This document shows, piece after piece, positions 1 through 7,800 of a stretch of 58,450 bases of DNA. The notes beneath the pieces were generated by a model. That model made no database searches and was not told the DNA's origin. It saw only the letters and a list, made by a program, of their open reading frames with translations. The translations under genes were made by a program, and so were the position numbers. The stretch is from contig CANGCK010000018.1 in assembly GCA_947452295.1 (NCBI GenBank), positions 1-58,450 of the forward strand, in the 5' to 3' direction. Origin of the DNA: Sphingobacteriia bacterium (lineage in GTDB: Bacteria; Bacteroidota; Bacteroidia; Chitinophagales; Chitinophagaceae). Numbering within the stretch: the first letter of the stretch is position 1; each line of letters begins with the position of its first letter.

Positions 1-141
1 CCTAAAAAGACCGACCTTAGTCTGGTGACAGAATGTCAAGTAAAACGTGTTGAACAATTATTAAACGATAGACCAGTAAGAAAATTTAATTACTTAACCC
101 CTAATCAAGTGCTACAAAAAAAAATTGCACTTATTACTTGA
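1..141 (+). mobile_element. IS30-type transposase, C-terminal end (partial)
   Basis: Frame 1 is open from the first base of the window to a TGA at 139-141 and encodes 46 residues. The peptide contains LLNDRPVRKFNYLTPNQVL, which matches the conserved C-terminal signature of IS30-family DDE transposases (N-N/D-RP-R-K-x-L/F-x-Y-x-TP-x-E/Q-V). The element therefore enters from the left, and its right terminal inverted repeat should lie just after 141. I cannot place that repeat because the left end is outside the window. The next gene, on the opposite strand, stops only three bases past this stop codon, so the insertion may have cut that gene. Family assignment rests on motif recognition only. 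Confidence 0.8.
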
Positions 142-143
142 AC

Positions 144-443
144 TTACATAATAAAAATTAACAGAAAATCAATTAAATTAGTTACCGGTCTTGTTGGTTT
201 CTGATAAGCGTTCCCGACAATTGATATTAATTGATATTTCGTATTTTCATTTACAACATGATCAGTATAATTTCCCATGCAAATTAGCTTACAATTTTCT
301 GCCCATTCTGGAGTCTCATTTAAAACATCTATTTTAAAATCAGTATCACGTGTGGCATTAATTTTTTTCGTTTGAGCACTTACATTAAACATGATTAAAT
401 GAAAAAATGAACTAACAATAAGTAATTTTAACAATTTCAGCAT
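144..443 (-). CDS. Small secreted protein, possibly 3'-truncated by the IS
   Basis: This 99-residue protein of unknown function has an N-terminal hydrophobic segment ending in VSAQ, a typical signal-peptidase I site (residues 1-24). The mature part is polar and has two cysteines (ENCKLIC). The last ten residues turn abruptly hydrophobic (LIDFLLIFIM) and are encoded immediately beside the transposase end. The natural C-terminus may therefore have been replaced by IS-terminal sequence; this is inference. No domain is recognised. The gene runs in the same direction as the accessory genes that follow. Confidence 0.5.
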   Translation of the reverse strand: MLKLLKLLIVSSFFHLIMFNVSAQTKKINATRDTDFKIDVLNETPEWAENCKLICMGNYTDHVVNENTKYQLISIVGNAYQKPTRPVTNLIDFLLIFIM

Positions 444-631
444 AATAAGAACTTATATAAAAATATATTATAACATTATTTGGAATTTAGTTATTCGAAA
501 AACGGTAAATGTTTTTCAGAATTTAAATTTAGATCTATATTTTTTTCGTGTTGTATTTTTATCAATTAAATAACTTTTATATTATTTGATATAAAATAAT
601 AGTTGACAAAATCTGATAAATAATAGAAAAC

Positions 632-2269
632 TTATTTGTTTATGCTCTTCATCGTTTGATAAAAATCAGAATCTTTAAATTTATCTAAATTTGCATAACC
701 AGATAAAGACATTTTTATTACATTAAGATCTAACCAACTATTCAAAACAGGTTTAGAATTGATTAGTTTTAAACATAATTGTTCATTAACTAAAATGGTA
801 CCTAACTCATAAATTTGATACTCAACAGTTGTATTTGCATATATTTTGTCATTAAATGATCGTATAGAATTAATGTCTATAAGTTTAATATTATAATGAT
901 CATGATAATCCCCTGTTAAATTAGAAACTCTGTCTTTAGAATAAATTGAATGAACATCGATACAAGAATTAAATGAATCTAAATTAAATTTTACATCACC
1001 GTCATTATACTGTTTTTCATTTAACTCAGGTGTCAATTCAAGAGAGGCATAAAATTTAGATATAAATTTTTTAATGCTTTCTTTCATTGGCCCTGTATAT
1101 AAAGAAATACTACTAATATCAATTGGTTGAATATCCATATAAAATTTAAAACAACCATCATCATAACCAACTCTTTGCAATTTATTATTAACAGATTTAA
1201 AGGGAATACTATAATCAGCAATAATATCTTTATTCTTTAAAAAAAGTGTTTTCAACTTATCTAGAGTATTATTATCAAAATATGAGTCTATACTTTGTTC
1301 AGAATAAAAACTATACATTTGAATTTTGCTATTCTCGTCATAAGTAAACCCCATAATAGTTTCAACTAATTGTTTCAACTTGATATCAAAATAATAAAAC
1401 TGACAAATAAATCGAGTAAAGCTACCTCCATAATTTCCGTAATTATATGCAGCACCAACATCTTGTCTAGAAAGTCCACCATCACTAAACCTATTTCCAG
1501 AATATTGATATATCTTGTATGGTATAATTCTTAAGACAAGCGGTGTATTATGATTAATGTGTTCAAAATCAGACAAAGAATTTGTGATTTCTTTATTGAA
1601 TGAGGGTAGTTGAAATTTGTTTTTATTATTTAACGCTAAAAAATCAAGTAAATAGAATGTTGAATTTTTTAAATCGGATTCAACATTCCCACTTACAGAT
1701 GGATGGGTAGTAATTTGTACAAGCTGGTTGGGTAATTTTTTATAAACTAAAGAATTCAAAAAATGTCTCTTTTCTTCAAATGTTAGTAAATCCATCCTTG
1801 TAATAATACTATCAAATACCTTATCTTCAATCATTTGTAGTGCAAGTGTATCAATATTTTTATTGTTCGTTGAACTAAATAACCCGACGTAGGAAAATTT
1901 TTTATTCGATAGTTCACTAAAATATAACGTATCGCTTTTTTTAGTTAAAGTCCCTTTAAAAGACAATGTATCAATTGAAAAATAATACATATCATCTTTA
2001 ACAGAGCCTTTTATATTATATTTTAATTGATTAGATTTTTCATTTTCATAAACATTTATTAATAAAGAATCTCCAATTTTTTCAATAGATGCAAATTGCT
2101 TTTCAAAAAAGGATTTATTTACAGAATCGGTTGGTAAAAAAAGATACCCTTTATATAATCCATCTAAGTTATTTTTTAAGTTACAACTTAAAAAATAAAA
2201 AATAATAAAGATTGTTAATGCTGCATATCGTAAAATGTATGTCTTAATGTTAAAATAAAAATAGTTCAT
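632..2269 (-). CDS. Large hypothetical lipoprotein
   Basis: A 545-residue protein with a long hydrophobic N-terminus ending in FLSC (candidate lipidated Cys29), followed by a polar mature region. It is rich in Asn, Lys, Ser and Asp, as expected for this AT-rich stretch. I recognise no catalytic motif or named domain. The first part has short beta-like segments, and the middle region contains an aromatic Gly/Tyr/Asn stretch. It is the largest gene of the accessory minus-strand block and sits downstream of the 317-residue secreted protein. It is probably a periplasmic or outer-membrane lipoprotein. Function is unknown. Confidence 0.7.
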   Translation of the reverse strand: MNYFYFNIKTYILRYAALTIFIIFYFLSCNLKNNLDGLYKGYLFLPTDSVNKSFFEKQFASIEKIGDSLLINVYENEKSNQLKYNIKGSVKDDMYYFSIDTLSFKGTLTKKSDTLYFSELSNKKFSYVGLFSSTNNKNIDTLALQMIEDKVFDSIITRMDLLTFEEKRHFLNSLVYKKLPNQLVQITTHPSVSGNVESDLKNSTFYLLDFLALNNKNKFQLPSFNKEITNSLSDFEHINHNTPLVLRIIPYKIYQYSGNRFSDGGLSRQDVGAAYNYGNYGGSFTRFICQFYYFDIKLKQLVETIMGFTYDENSKIQMYSFYSEQSIDSYFDNNTLDKLKTLFLKNKDIIADYSIPFKSVNNKLQRVGYDDGCFKFYMDIQPIDISSISLYTGPMKESIKKFISKFYASLELTPELNEKQYNDGDVKFNLDSFNSCIDVHSIYSKDRVSNLTGDYHDHYNIKLIDINSIRSFNDKIYANTTVEYQIYELGTILVNEQLCLKLINSKPVLNSWLDLNVIKMSLSGYANLDKFKDSDFYQTMKSINK

Positions 2270-2332
2270 ATCGTTAATTTTCTTATAAGGAACTTAATCA
2301 TTAATGTATATTCTATTTGATAATAAAAAAGT

Positions 2333-3286
2333 TTATCTCAATATTTTAAACCCGTTTATTATATACTTTAGATTTTGATTGAAATATTGTTTATAGTTTT
2401 TGTCATATTTAATACTATAGGTATATCCATATCGTTTTTTTGTATAAGAAAATTCATAAATAATACTTTCATTTAATAATTCACCTGAAATAAAATATTT
2501 GTCTTCCATAAATCTCTTGTAATTAATTTTAAGATCTTCCCGTTTAAGATTAGATAAATAGGCCGTTTTTAAATCAAATTGAAATTCTTTCCCAGAATTG
2601 GTGCTATTGTTAATCAATATGTTAATTGAAACCTTATTGTCATACGAAATAAAATTATACATTGTATAGTGTGGACTAAAATTATCGCCATAAGGAGTAA
2701 TATCCTTCATGAATTTTGGAATTAGAAATTCAAGCCAACCAGTATCGGTATATTTTCTCAATTCATTATTTTTAACAGAAATATATAGCCATGGTTTTGG
2801 TAATAATTTCCATTCAAATCCATTGTTGAATAAAAATGTATTAGTTATTCTATGCCCATTTTCATTTTTATACACCAATCCATAAATTATTATATCATTT
2901 TGAAATTTATTCTCAATCCAATGCATACCATTACCCCCTTTATAATAATCAGATTTTAGAAGCAAATCTGATTTAGTAAATGAATACACCTCAATTGAAT
3001 CTGCCTTATTATGTAATCCAGATAAATAATCATTTTCCCAATGTTCTCCATTTAATTTTTCTTTAAGTTTATTGTGATAAATATTATAATCAGGATCTAC
3101 AAACACTTTTTTACAATCGTCTAATGTTGGAATTGAACTTTGAAATTTTTCTTTTGTTGGTCTTACCATAAAATCTTTAAAAAAAACTACTATGTCCTTT
3201 TCGTGGATTGAATGTTGATTTTGAGATATTAATCCGTTAGAAAAGATAAACAAGAGGAAGCCAATGTGTATTTTTTTAATAATCAT
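2333..3286 (-). CDS. Hypothetical secreted protein
   Basis: A 317-residue protein with a classical signal peptide: MIIKKIH, a hydrophobic core, and a cut likely after LISQ near residue 22. The mature protein is rich in Tyr, Lys and Asn, has repeated aromatic/polar beta-strand patterns and contains no obvious active-site motif. It lies about 60 bases upstream of the 545-residue lipoprotein in the same direction, so co-transcription is possible. I do not recognise the family. Export from the cytoplasm is the only well-supported statement. Confidence 0.65.
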   Translation of the reverse strand: MIIKKIHIGFLLFIFSNGLISQNQHSIHEKDIVVFFKDFMVRPTKEKFQSSIPTLDDCKKVFVDPDYNIYHNKLKEKLNGEHWENDYLSGLHNKADSIEVYSFTKSDLLLKSDYYKGGNGMHWIENKFQNDIIIYGLVYKNENGHRITNTFLFNNGFEWKLLPKPWLYISVKNNELRKYTDTGWLEFLIPKFMKDITPYGDNFSPHYTMYNFISYDNKVSINILINNSTNSGKEFQFDLKTAYLSNLKREDLKINYKRFMEDKYFISGELLNESIIYEFSYTKKRYGYTYSIKYDKNYKQYFNQNLKYIINGFKILR

Positions 3287-3333
3287 AACTTCTATTTATT
3301 TGGTAATTATGGGTAATATCATATGGTTTACAA

Positions 3334-3675
3334 TTAATCACGTTTAAAAGTTCCAATTTCATTTGAAATAGAATTAATACAGCCATCACTGCTTCTGTTT
3401 ATGCTTAGCATTACATCTGAACCTCCAAAATTTGCAACCACCCTATCACCATCAACTTTAAAATTTCCTCTTTGAGTTACTCCTGGTTTATAATCACCTG
3501 AACCTATTTTTGAAACAGACATCATTGTAACAGTGTTTCCTTTAAATTCGTAAACATCATAATATGTATACCTTATACTTGTTGTCAACATTGAAAATTT
3601 ACCATTTAACTCTTTACAATTCTTTGAACATGATATCAATAGAATAGACATACATGTGATTAGTAAGTGTTTCAT
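3334..3675 (-). CDS. Small lipoprotein
   Basis: A 113-residue protein beginning MKHLLITCMSILLISC, a clear lipoprotein signal with the lipidated Cys at residue 16. The mature domain of about 97 residues alternates polar and aromatic residues (YYDVYEFKGNTV, GNFKVDGDRVVANF) in a pattern typical of small lipocalin-like or META-like beta-barrels. That fold is inference from pattern only. It is encoded in the block of minus-strand secreted proteins. Function is unknown. Confidence 0.65.
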   Translation of the reverse strand: MKHLLITCMSILLISCSKNCKELNGKFSMLTTSIRYTYYDVYEFKGNTVTMMSVSKIGSGDYKPGVTQRGNFKVDGDRVVANFGGSDVMLSINRSSDGCINSISNEIGTFKRD

Positions 3676-3805
3676 AATTTATTTAATTTTAAGTTTACCT
3701 AATAAATGAATTTTTTTAAATAGCACTTTGCTAAATAGGTTTTCGAATATATAATCGATGCCATTCAGCTCCGCATTTGGCAATACCTTGTTAAGGCAGG
3801 TTTTC

Positions 3806-4056
3806 TCAATTTTTTCAAATCATCAGTTTTTTATTTTTTAAACAATGTCCGCAAAGATTTAACTGCCTATTTGGCAATAAAATAGCAAAAGCCATTGCTT
3901 CTTCCAATGTATTAAAATAACAAAATCACCTACCATTTGGTGAATGATATCAATCAGCGGTTGGTTTCTATGTTCTTCATGCCCCCTCATTTGCATCCCC
4001 ACATGTTGATTTGTGAACCACTGCTTTATTTTCAGCACGCCAATTCTCATAAACAA
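3806..4056 (-). pseudogene. Possible frameshifted remnant of an unknown gene
   Basis: The open frame 4056-3859 (65 residues, TTG start) loses plausibility after QMVGDF. Shifting frame near 3925 gives a well-formed continuation, CYFNTLEEAMAFAILLP followed by NRQLNLCGHCLKNKK, ending at a stop near 3806. The composite reading, with a C-x2-C pair, looks more protein-like than either frame alone. I therefore read this as a decayed gene with a single frameshift. I do not recognise the parent protein, and the region could also be non-coding. Confidence is low. Confidence 0.3.
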
Positions 4057-4129
4057 GGAAACTATTTTAATGATTATTCATAATAGTGAATTTTATACGA
4101 AAGATTTATTATAACTTTTTTATGAAATA

Positions 4130-4555
4130 TTAATACCTTTTAAAGTCCATAGAATTTCCTCGACCTGGCGAAAAGTAAACAGCAATGTTACTTGGAGGAG
4201 ATGTCCATCCATTTCCGGGTACTTTAATGTATGCGCCTCTTTCACCTAAATCACCACCAACAAATTTCCATTCATGGTTCTCTATTTTTTCACTATTTAG
4301 ATTCCCAGAATAATTTTTCTTTTTGGGGGTTCCTCCATACATTTCATCAATAGTGGTTACACTCATTTGATATCTATAGTAACTAGGGTTAACTTTTCTA
4401 ATTGTTAATTCAGTAGTTGCAGATATTTTAAATCCACCCATATTTCTAGAAATATTATGTTGGTAAGTTCCGACAACCTTACTTCCATCTAAGATAGAGT
4501 TACAGCCAATTATTGTGGTTGCAATTAACATTATGAAAAGTGTTTTTAATTTCAT
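4130..4555 (-). CDS. Small lipoprotein
   Basis: A 141-residue protein with an N-terminal hydrophobic stretch ending ATTIIGC, giving a lipobox with Cys18. The mature part has alternating charged and aromatic strands (TTELTIRKV, YYRYQMSVT), and its C-terminal half is rich in Gly and Pro, consistent with a small beta-sandwich or barrel. The start codon lies about 13 bases after the stop of the 67-residue gene, so the two may share a transcript. I recognise no family or function. Confidence 0.65.
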   Translation of the reverse strand: MKLKTLFIMLIATTIIGCNSILDGSKVVGTYQHNISRNMGGFKISATTELTIRKVNPSYYRYQMSVTTIDEMYGGTPKKKNYSGNLNSEKIENHEWKFVGGDLGERGAYIKVPGNGWTSPPSNIAVYFSPGRGNSMDFKRY

Positions 4556-4568
4556 TATTTGTATGTTT

Positions 4569-4772
4569 TTATTTATGAATTTTCTTTCGATGATGGTTTA
4601 TTTTTTCGTTCCAAGATTCATTCTTTTTATTGAGTTCATCAATAATTTTAGGAATATTGGCTTGCATTTCTGCATTTTCTTTAGCAACTCTATATGTATT
4701 TTCAAGAGATTCTTGAATTCTTACAGATGTTCTAACTTGCCATACTTTTACAAATGTGTCCCAATAGCCCAC
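4569..4772 (-). CDS. Small coiled-coil protein, coupled to the upstream membrane protein
   Basis: A 67-residue, strongly helical and charged protein without a signal peptide (repeated Lys/Glu/Asn heptad-like pattern, ending KINHHRKKIHK). The best start is a GTG whose G is the last base of the TAG stop of the upstream 162-residue gene, so the two frames overlap by one base. This arrangement implies translational coupling. The two proteins may form one functional unit at the membrane. Function is unknown. The unusual start and short length keep confidence moderate. Confidence 0.5.
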   Translation of the reverse strand: MGYWDTFVKVWQVRTSVRIQESLENTYRVAKENAEMQANIPKIIDELNKKNESWNEKINHHRKKIHK

Positions 4773-5260
4773 TAGTCATTGTTTTTGTGATATGCTGTTA
4801 ATGTCGATTCAACTTTAGCTACGAATTCCGCTACATTTCCGCTTTTAATTCCTGTCTTGTCGAATTGAAAATCTCTGTTTCCCCCACTCATCATTATACG
4901 TACTGCTGACATAAGTTTAGGCTCATTATTGGTCTTGTTCTTTGCAATTAAAGCAATAATTGCAAAGATCCCCCCAAAAAATATGTTACCAAATCCAGTA
5001 CCTACAGAATATTGCATAGTCCACAATCCGATTATTCCAATAGTAATACCTGTGACAAGGAATATCTTTTGATTAAGCCGAACTGTTTTCCATGCTGTTA
5101 ATGCTTTATTGTATTCATCAATAAGATCAACGACTCCAATTCCATTTACTGAACGAAGAGCAAATGCTTCACTAGATGCGGCTGTATTAATAAATAATTT
5201 TTCACTTGTCAGTTTGATATCAAGGTTGTCTGCATTGAATTGCGATAAAATATTTTCCAT
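4772..5260 (-). CDS. Two-TM membrane protein of unknown function
   Basis: A 162-residue protein. Residues about 1-60 are soluble and contain ALRSVNGIGVVDLIDEYN. Two closely spaced hydrophobic segments follow (about 65-84 and 90-107, IGIIGLW and GGIFAIIALIA), then a soluble C-terminal tail. The split arrangement resembles small membrane proteins in which a PH-like fold is interrupted by a helical hairpin, but that is inference. Its stop codon overlaps the GTG start of the next small gene by one base. Function is unknown. Confidence 0.6.
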   Translation of the reverse strand: MENILSQFNADNLDIKLTSEKLFINTAASSEAFALRSVNGIGVVDLIDEYNKALTAWKTVRLNQKIFLVTGITIGIIGLWTMQYSVGTGFGNIFFGGIFAIIALIAKNKTNNEPKLMSAVRIMMSGGNRDFQFDKTGIKSGNVAEFVAKVESTLTAYHKNND

Positions 5261-5295
5261 TTATATGTTTTTAATTTTACTTTTCGATTAAAGAT

Positions 5296-5757
5296 TTAAT
5301 TGTTTTCGAATACATCTGGGTTTAAATCACCTTTATAATCCTTTAGTTTTGCCATACCAACTAAATCAAGCAAGTCAGCTTTTTCACTCCAACTCATTTT
5401 GCTCAAGTCGGAATACTTTCTTAATTCTAATAATTGGTACTCATCAAAAATAAGATGAGTCCAATTTGCAGATTTTTTGTTTCCATATCCATCGTCACCA
5501 TGAATTATTAAATTTATATCAGCTTTAGTGATATTTGGATTTTCCTTTGATATCTTCCAAACATATTCTAGAATATAACCATATTCATAACCTTGTCCCA
5601 TCATTATTGACGAATTTGCATTTAAATTTATTTCTGTTTTGCCTATATAAGTCTGCCCTGTAACATTACCTATAATATTTTTGCCACCGCAACTTAACAG
5701 TATAATTGAGCTAAAAAGGAGAAAGCTGTAAGCATAAACTAAATTTGTTTTTTTCAT
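5296..5757 (-). CDS. Hypothetical lipoprotein
   Basis: A 153-residue protein whose signal ends IILLSCGG, a textbook Bacteroidota lipobox with Cys23 followed by glycines. The mature part has a short linker and then a mixed alpha/beta region (INLIIHGDDGYGNKKSANW, YKGDLNPDVFE) with no recognisable motif. It is encoded 35 bases upstream of the 162-residue membrane protein gene, in the same direction. Probably a surface or periplasmic lipoprotein of unknown function. Confidence 0.65.
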   Translation of the reverse strand: MKKTNLVYAYSFLLFSSIILLSCGGKNIIGNVTGQTYIGKTEINLNANSSIMMGQGYEYGYILEYVWKISKENPNITKADINLIIHGDDGYGNKKSANWTHLIFDEYQLLELRKYSDLSKMSWSEKADLLDLVGMAKLKDYKGDLNPDVFENN

Positions 5758-5795
5758 ATTTTTATGTTTTTTATATTTAATAGTTTTTTATTAAT

Positions 5796-6098
5796 TTAAT
5801 TTACACCAATATTATGTTGCCAACCCCAATTTGTCGCACATGTTGTCCCACAAAAAACTTCTGAATGACCTGATAGTTTTACACCAGAGTTTGTATAAAA
5901 TGATTTGCTACAATAATCACAGTTTGATGATTGTGACTCATAGTGGTGAGTTGAGCTTTGTGATGTAGAATTTAGCTCGCTTTTATCATTTTTATTTGCT
6001 AGTGTTAATAAAATTACACTGGTAATAATTATTAGAATTTTTTGAGTTTTAGGCAATGCCTTGAATTTGTCAAAAATTTTTGTTTGATTTTTTTCCAT
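5796..6098 (-). CDS. Membrane-anchored TRASH-type zinc-finger protein
   Basis: A 100-residue protein with a short charged N-terminus, one membrane segment (about residues 24-36, ILIIITSVILLTL) and a Ser/His-rich linker. The C-terminal module has the spacing C-x2-C-x19-C-x3-C (CDYC to CGTTC, with FC before the third ligand). This matches the TRASH metal-binding finger, known from proteins involved in metal sensing, transport or resistance. The N-terminal anchor should hold the finger against the membrane; topology cannot be decided from sequence. Neighbouring genes give no metal context. Family identification is by motif only. Confidence 0.6.
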   Translation of the reverse strand: MEKNQTKIFDKFKALPKTQKILIIITSVILLTLANKNDKSELNSTSQSSTHHYESQSSNCDYCSKSFYTNSGVKLSGHSEVFCGTTCATNWGWQHNIGVN

Positions 6099-6176
6099 GT
6101 TATTTAATGTATTTTTTTAGTTTTACTAGATTTAAAAAAAAATATTTTTACCATATATGATTAATGTGTGTTTTAA

Positions 6177-6470
6177 TTAACTATCAAACCTAATAGTAAA
6201 CTCCATAAAATCTCTATCCTCATCAATTACTCTACCACCGCACTTTATTGCCTTTCGCATGCCGGCACATATAGCAGGTAGTCTAGAATCTCTTGGAAAA
6301 GATTTTACCTTTAAACATTCTTCTGTTACAACTCTTGCAGTAAATTCAACTTTACCACTTTCATATAAATTTATTATTGCTTGAAGAATTGTTGGTCTTA
6401 GCCTAGTAGTTGATTTACTTAACTCAACTTTCAAGCATTGAATAATTTCTACTTTCATACAGTTAATCAT
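6177..6470 (-). CDS. Small protein downstream of the glycosylase-fold gene
   Basis: A 97-residue cytoplasmic-looking protein without signal or membrane segment. It has helical stretches (TTRLRPTILQAIINLYESG) and ends in a beta-rich GGRVIDEDRDFMEFTIRF, which resembles a small winged-helix layout; that resemblance is inference. The start may be the first Met or Met5. It begins 36 bases after the stop of the glycosylase-fold gene on the same strand, so the two probably form a two-gene operon. I do not recognise a named family. Confidence 0.5.
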   Translation of the reverse strand: MINCMKVEIIQCLKVELSKSTTRLRPTILQAIINLYESGKVEFTARVVTEECLKVKSFPRDSRLPAICAGMRKAIKCGGRVIDEDRDFMEFTIRFDS

Positions 6471-6506
6471 TATTGGTTTTAAAGAATATAGTAATCCATA
6501 ACTATT

Positions 6507-7331
6507 TTAATTGCTTTCAAAATACTCCACTAAATGCCTATACATAGTAACATCAATTTCACCATCAAACTTCGTATGGTACTTATTCAAAAAATAACTC
6601 CATTGTAATCTTCTTAGTTCTCTTATAGTTAAACCGGGTATATTAAAATTATTGTTTGCATTTAATACACCCTGAATCGCTACATTGGCAGAGTTACCCG
6701 GACTATACAAATAGATAAGATTGAATGGTGTATTATTGATGGTGATTTGTTTAACAAAACCTGTTTGATTAAATCCAGTAGTCTGTTGATTAGTTACCGA
6801 ATCTCTAAACCAAGTTGCTACACTTTTTTTGTTTGCTTTTAAATTGGCAATTGATCCTCTACCACCGGAGGTGATGAAAATATTTTTTAATGCAGGAAAG
6901 TTTGCCTTTAGATTTAAAATGTCGTTATAATGTATTTCAGTTAGACAACTATCCGAACTACAATTTTCTGGAGATCTAACAACAGTTTCTAGAATATCAG
7001 TTAACCCAATTTTACAGTTTTCTAATATCGTTATTCTATTTATAACAGTAGATACATTACTATTGAATATACTCCCCAAACAATTCCAAAAATCATTTAC
7101 AACACTGCCATAAAAGAATTCTAGATTTTGACTACCTCTAGGTCCGGAAACAATTTCCCAAATAGGAAATGTACCTAAGAATATACTTTCAACTTCCTGG
7201 CTGGGCATAAAACCAAAACTCAATACTTTGTTTATTTCGTTTCTACTGATGAACCAGTGGTTTAAAATATTTTCATCATTAATATTTTCCCGCCACCTTC
7301 CGGAAGTAAATGGATGTTGTTCTGTTGGCAT
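6507..7331 (-). CDS. Uracil-DNA glycosylase-superfamily protein
   Basis: A 274-residue protein with the layout of the uracil-DNA glycosylase fold. IFLGTFP (residues 50-56) corresponds to the motif-A loop, FFYGSVVNDFW (72-82) to the aromatic YG-x-N-x-FW segment, GLTDIL (109-114) to the following strand/loop, and YLYSPGNSAN (207-216) to the substrate-side SP-x-N-A loop. Related enzymes remove damaged or mismatched bases from DNA. Here the catalytic specificity cannot be read, and the N- and C-terminal extensions are unfamiliar. It shares an apparent operon with a 97-residue protein inside an IS-flanked accessory block, so a role in defence or element maintenance is possible but unproven. Confidence 0.6.
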   Translation of the reverse strand: MPTEQHPFTSGRWRENINDENILNHWFISRNEINKVLSFGFMPSQEVESIFLGTFPIWEIVSGPRGSQNLEFFYGSVVNDFWNCLGSIFNSNVSTVINRITILENCKIGLTDILETVVRSPENCSSDSCLTEIHYNDILNLKANFPALKNIFITSGGRGSIANLKANKKSVATWFRDSVTNQQTTGFNQTGFVKQITINNTPFNLIYLYSPGNSANVAIQGVLNANNNFNIPGLTIRELRRLQWSYFLNKYHTKFDGEIDVTMYRHLVEYFESN

Positions 7332-7800
7332 ATTAGCTTTATTAGGTTTGGATATAAATTAACTACAATCTGTAGGTGCGTCATTGTACATGAACCGCTT
7401 TAAACTCCCCTCCAAATTACCCCTCACCATCAATTAATATCCGATACCAATCATTCATATCAAAATAGAATATCAAAAAGATTAAAGTAGAACTATGTAG
7501 TTGAATAACAATATTATTTACATTAATTTAATATTTTATTTATTGTTTGGTTTTATGGCTATCTAATTCAAGCATATTAGTTTTGGCAGTATCTATTAAC
7601 TGAAAAACCAAAGCAGTAAACTGCCGCTTTTAGCATTTTTTTGATATGTCTATACTAAAAATCAATCACCAATTAACACTGATTTTATTGTTTCATCAGT
7701 TAAAATACCTGTTTCATGAAGTTCTTAGGCTTGCTTTAAAAAAACGAGAAAATTCAAAGCATCAACTAACTACTTTTAATTAATTGGCTATACTTTAATT
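7332..7800. other. Intergenic region, divergent, no gene found
   Basis: This AT-rich gap of 469 bases separates the minus-strand accessory block from the plus-strand genes. I see no convincing ORF or RNA gene. Two weak symmetries are present: a GCAG-TAAA-CTGC hairpin near 7613-7624, and ACTGAT (7678-7683) facing ATCAGT (7695-7700) across 11 bases. Promoters for the divergent genes must lie here, but I cannot place them with confidence. Confidence 0.5.

Noticed and set aside
3760..3810. attC-like sequence (TGCCTTAACAAGG on the minus strand near small palindromes), suggesting an integron cassette array
   Set aside because: No matching GTTRRRY partner site, no repeated copies between the other small genes and no integrase in the window.
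7613..7624. GCAG-TAAA-CTGC hairpin as a terminator
   Set aside because: The stem is only four to five pairs and no gene ends in that direction nearby.
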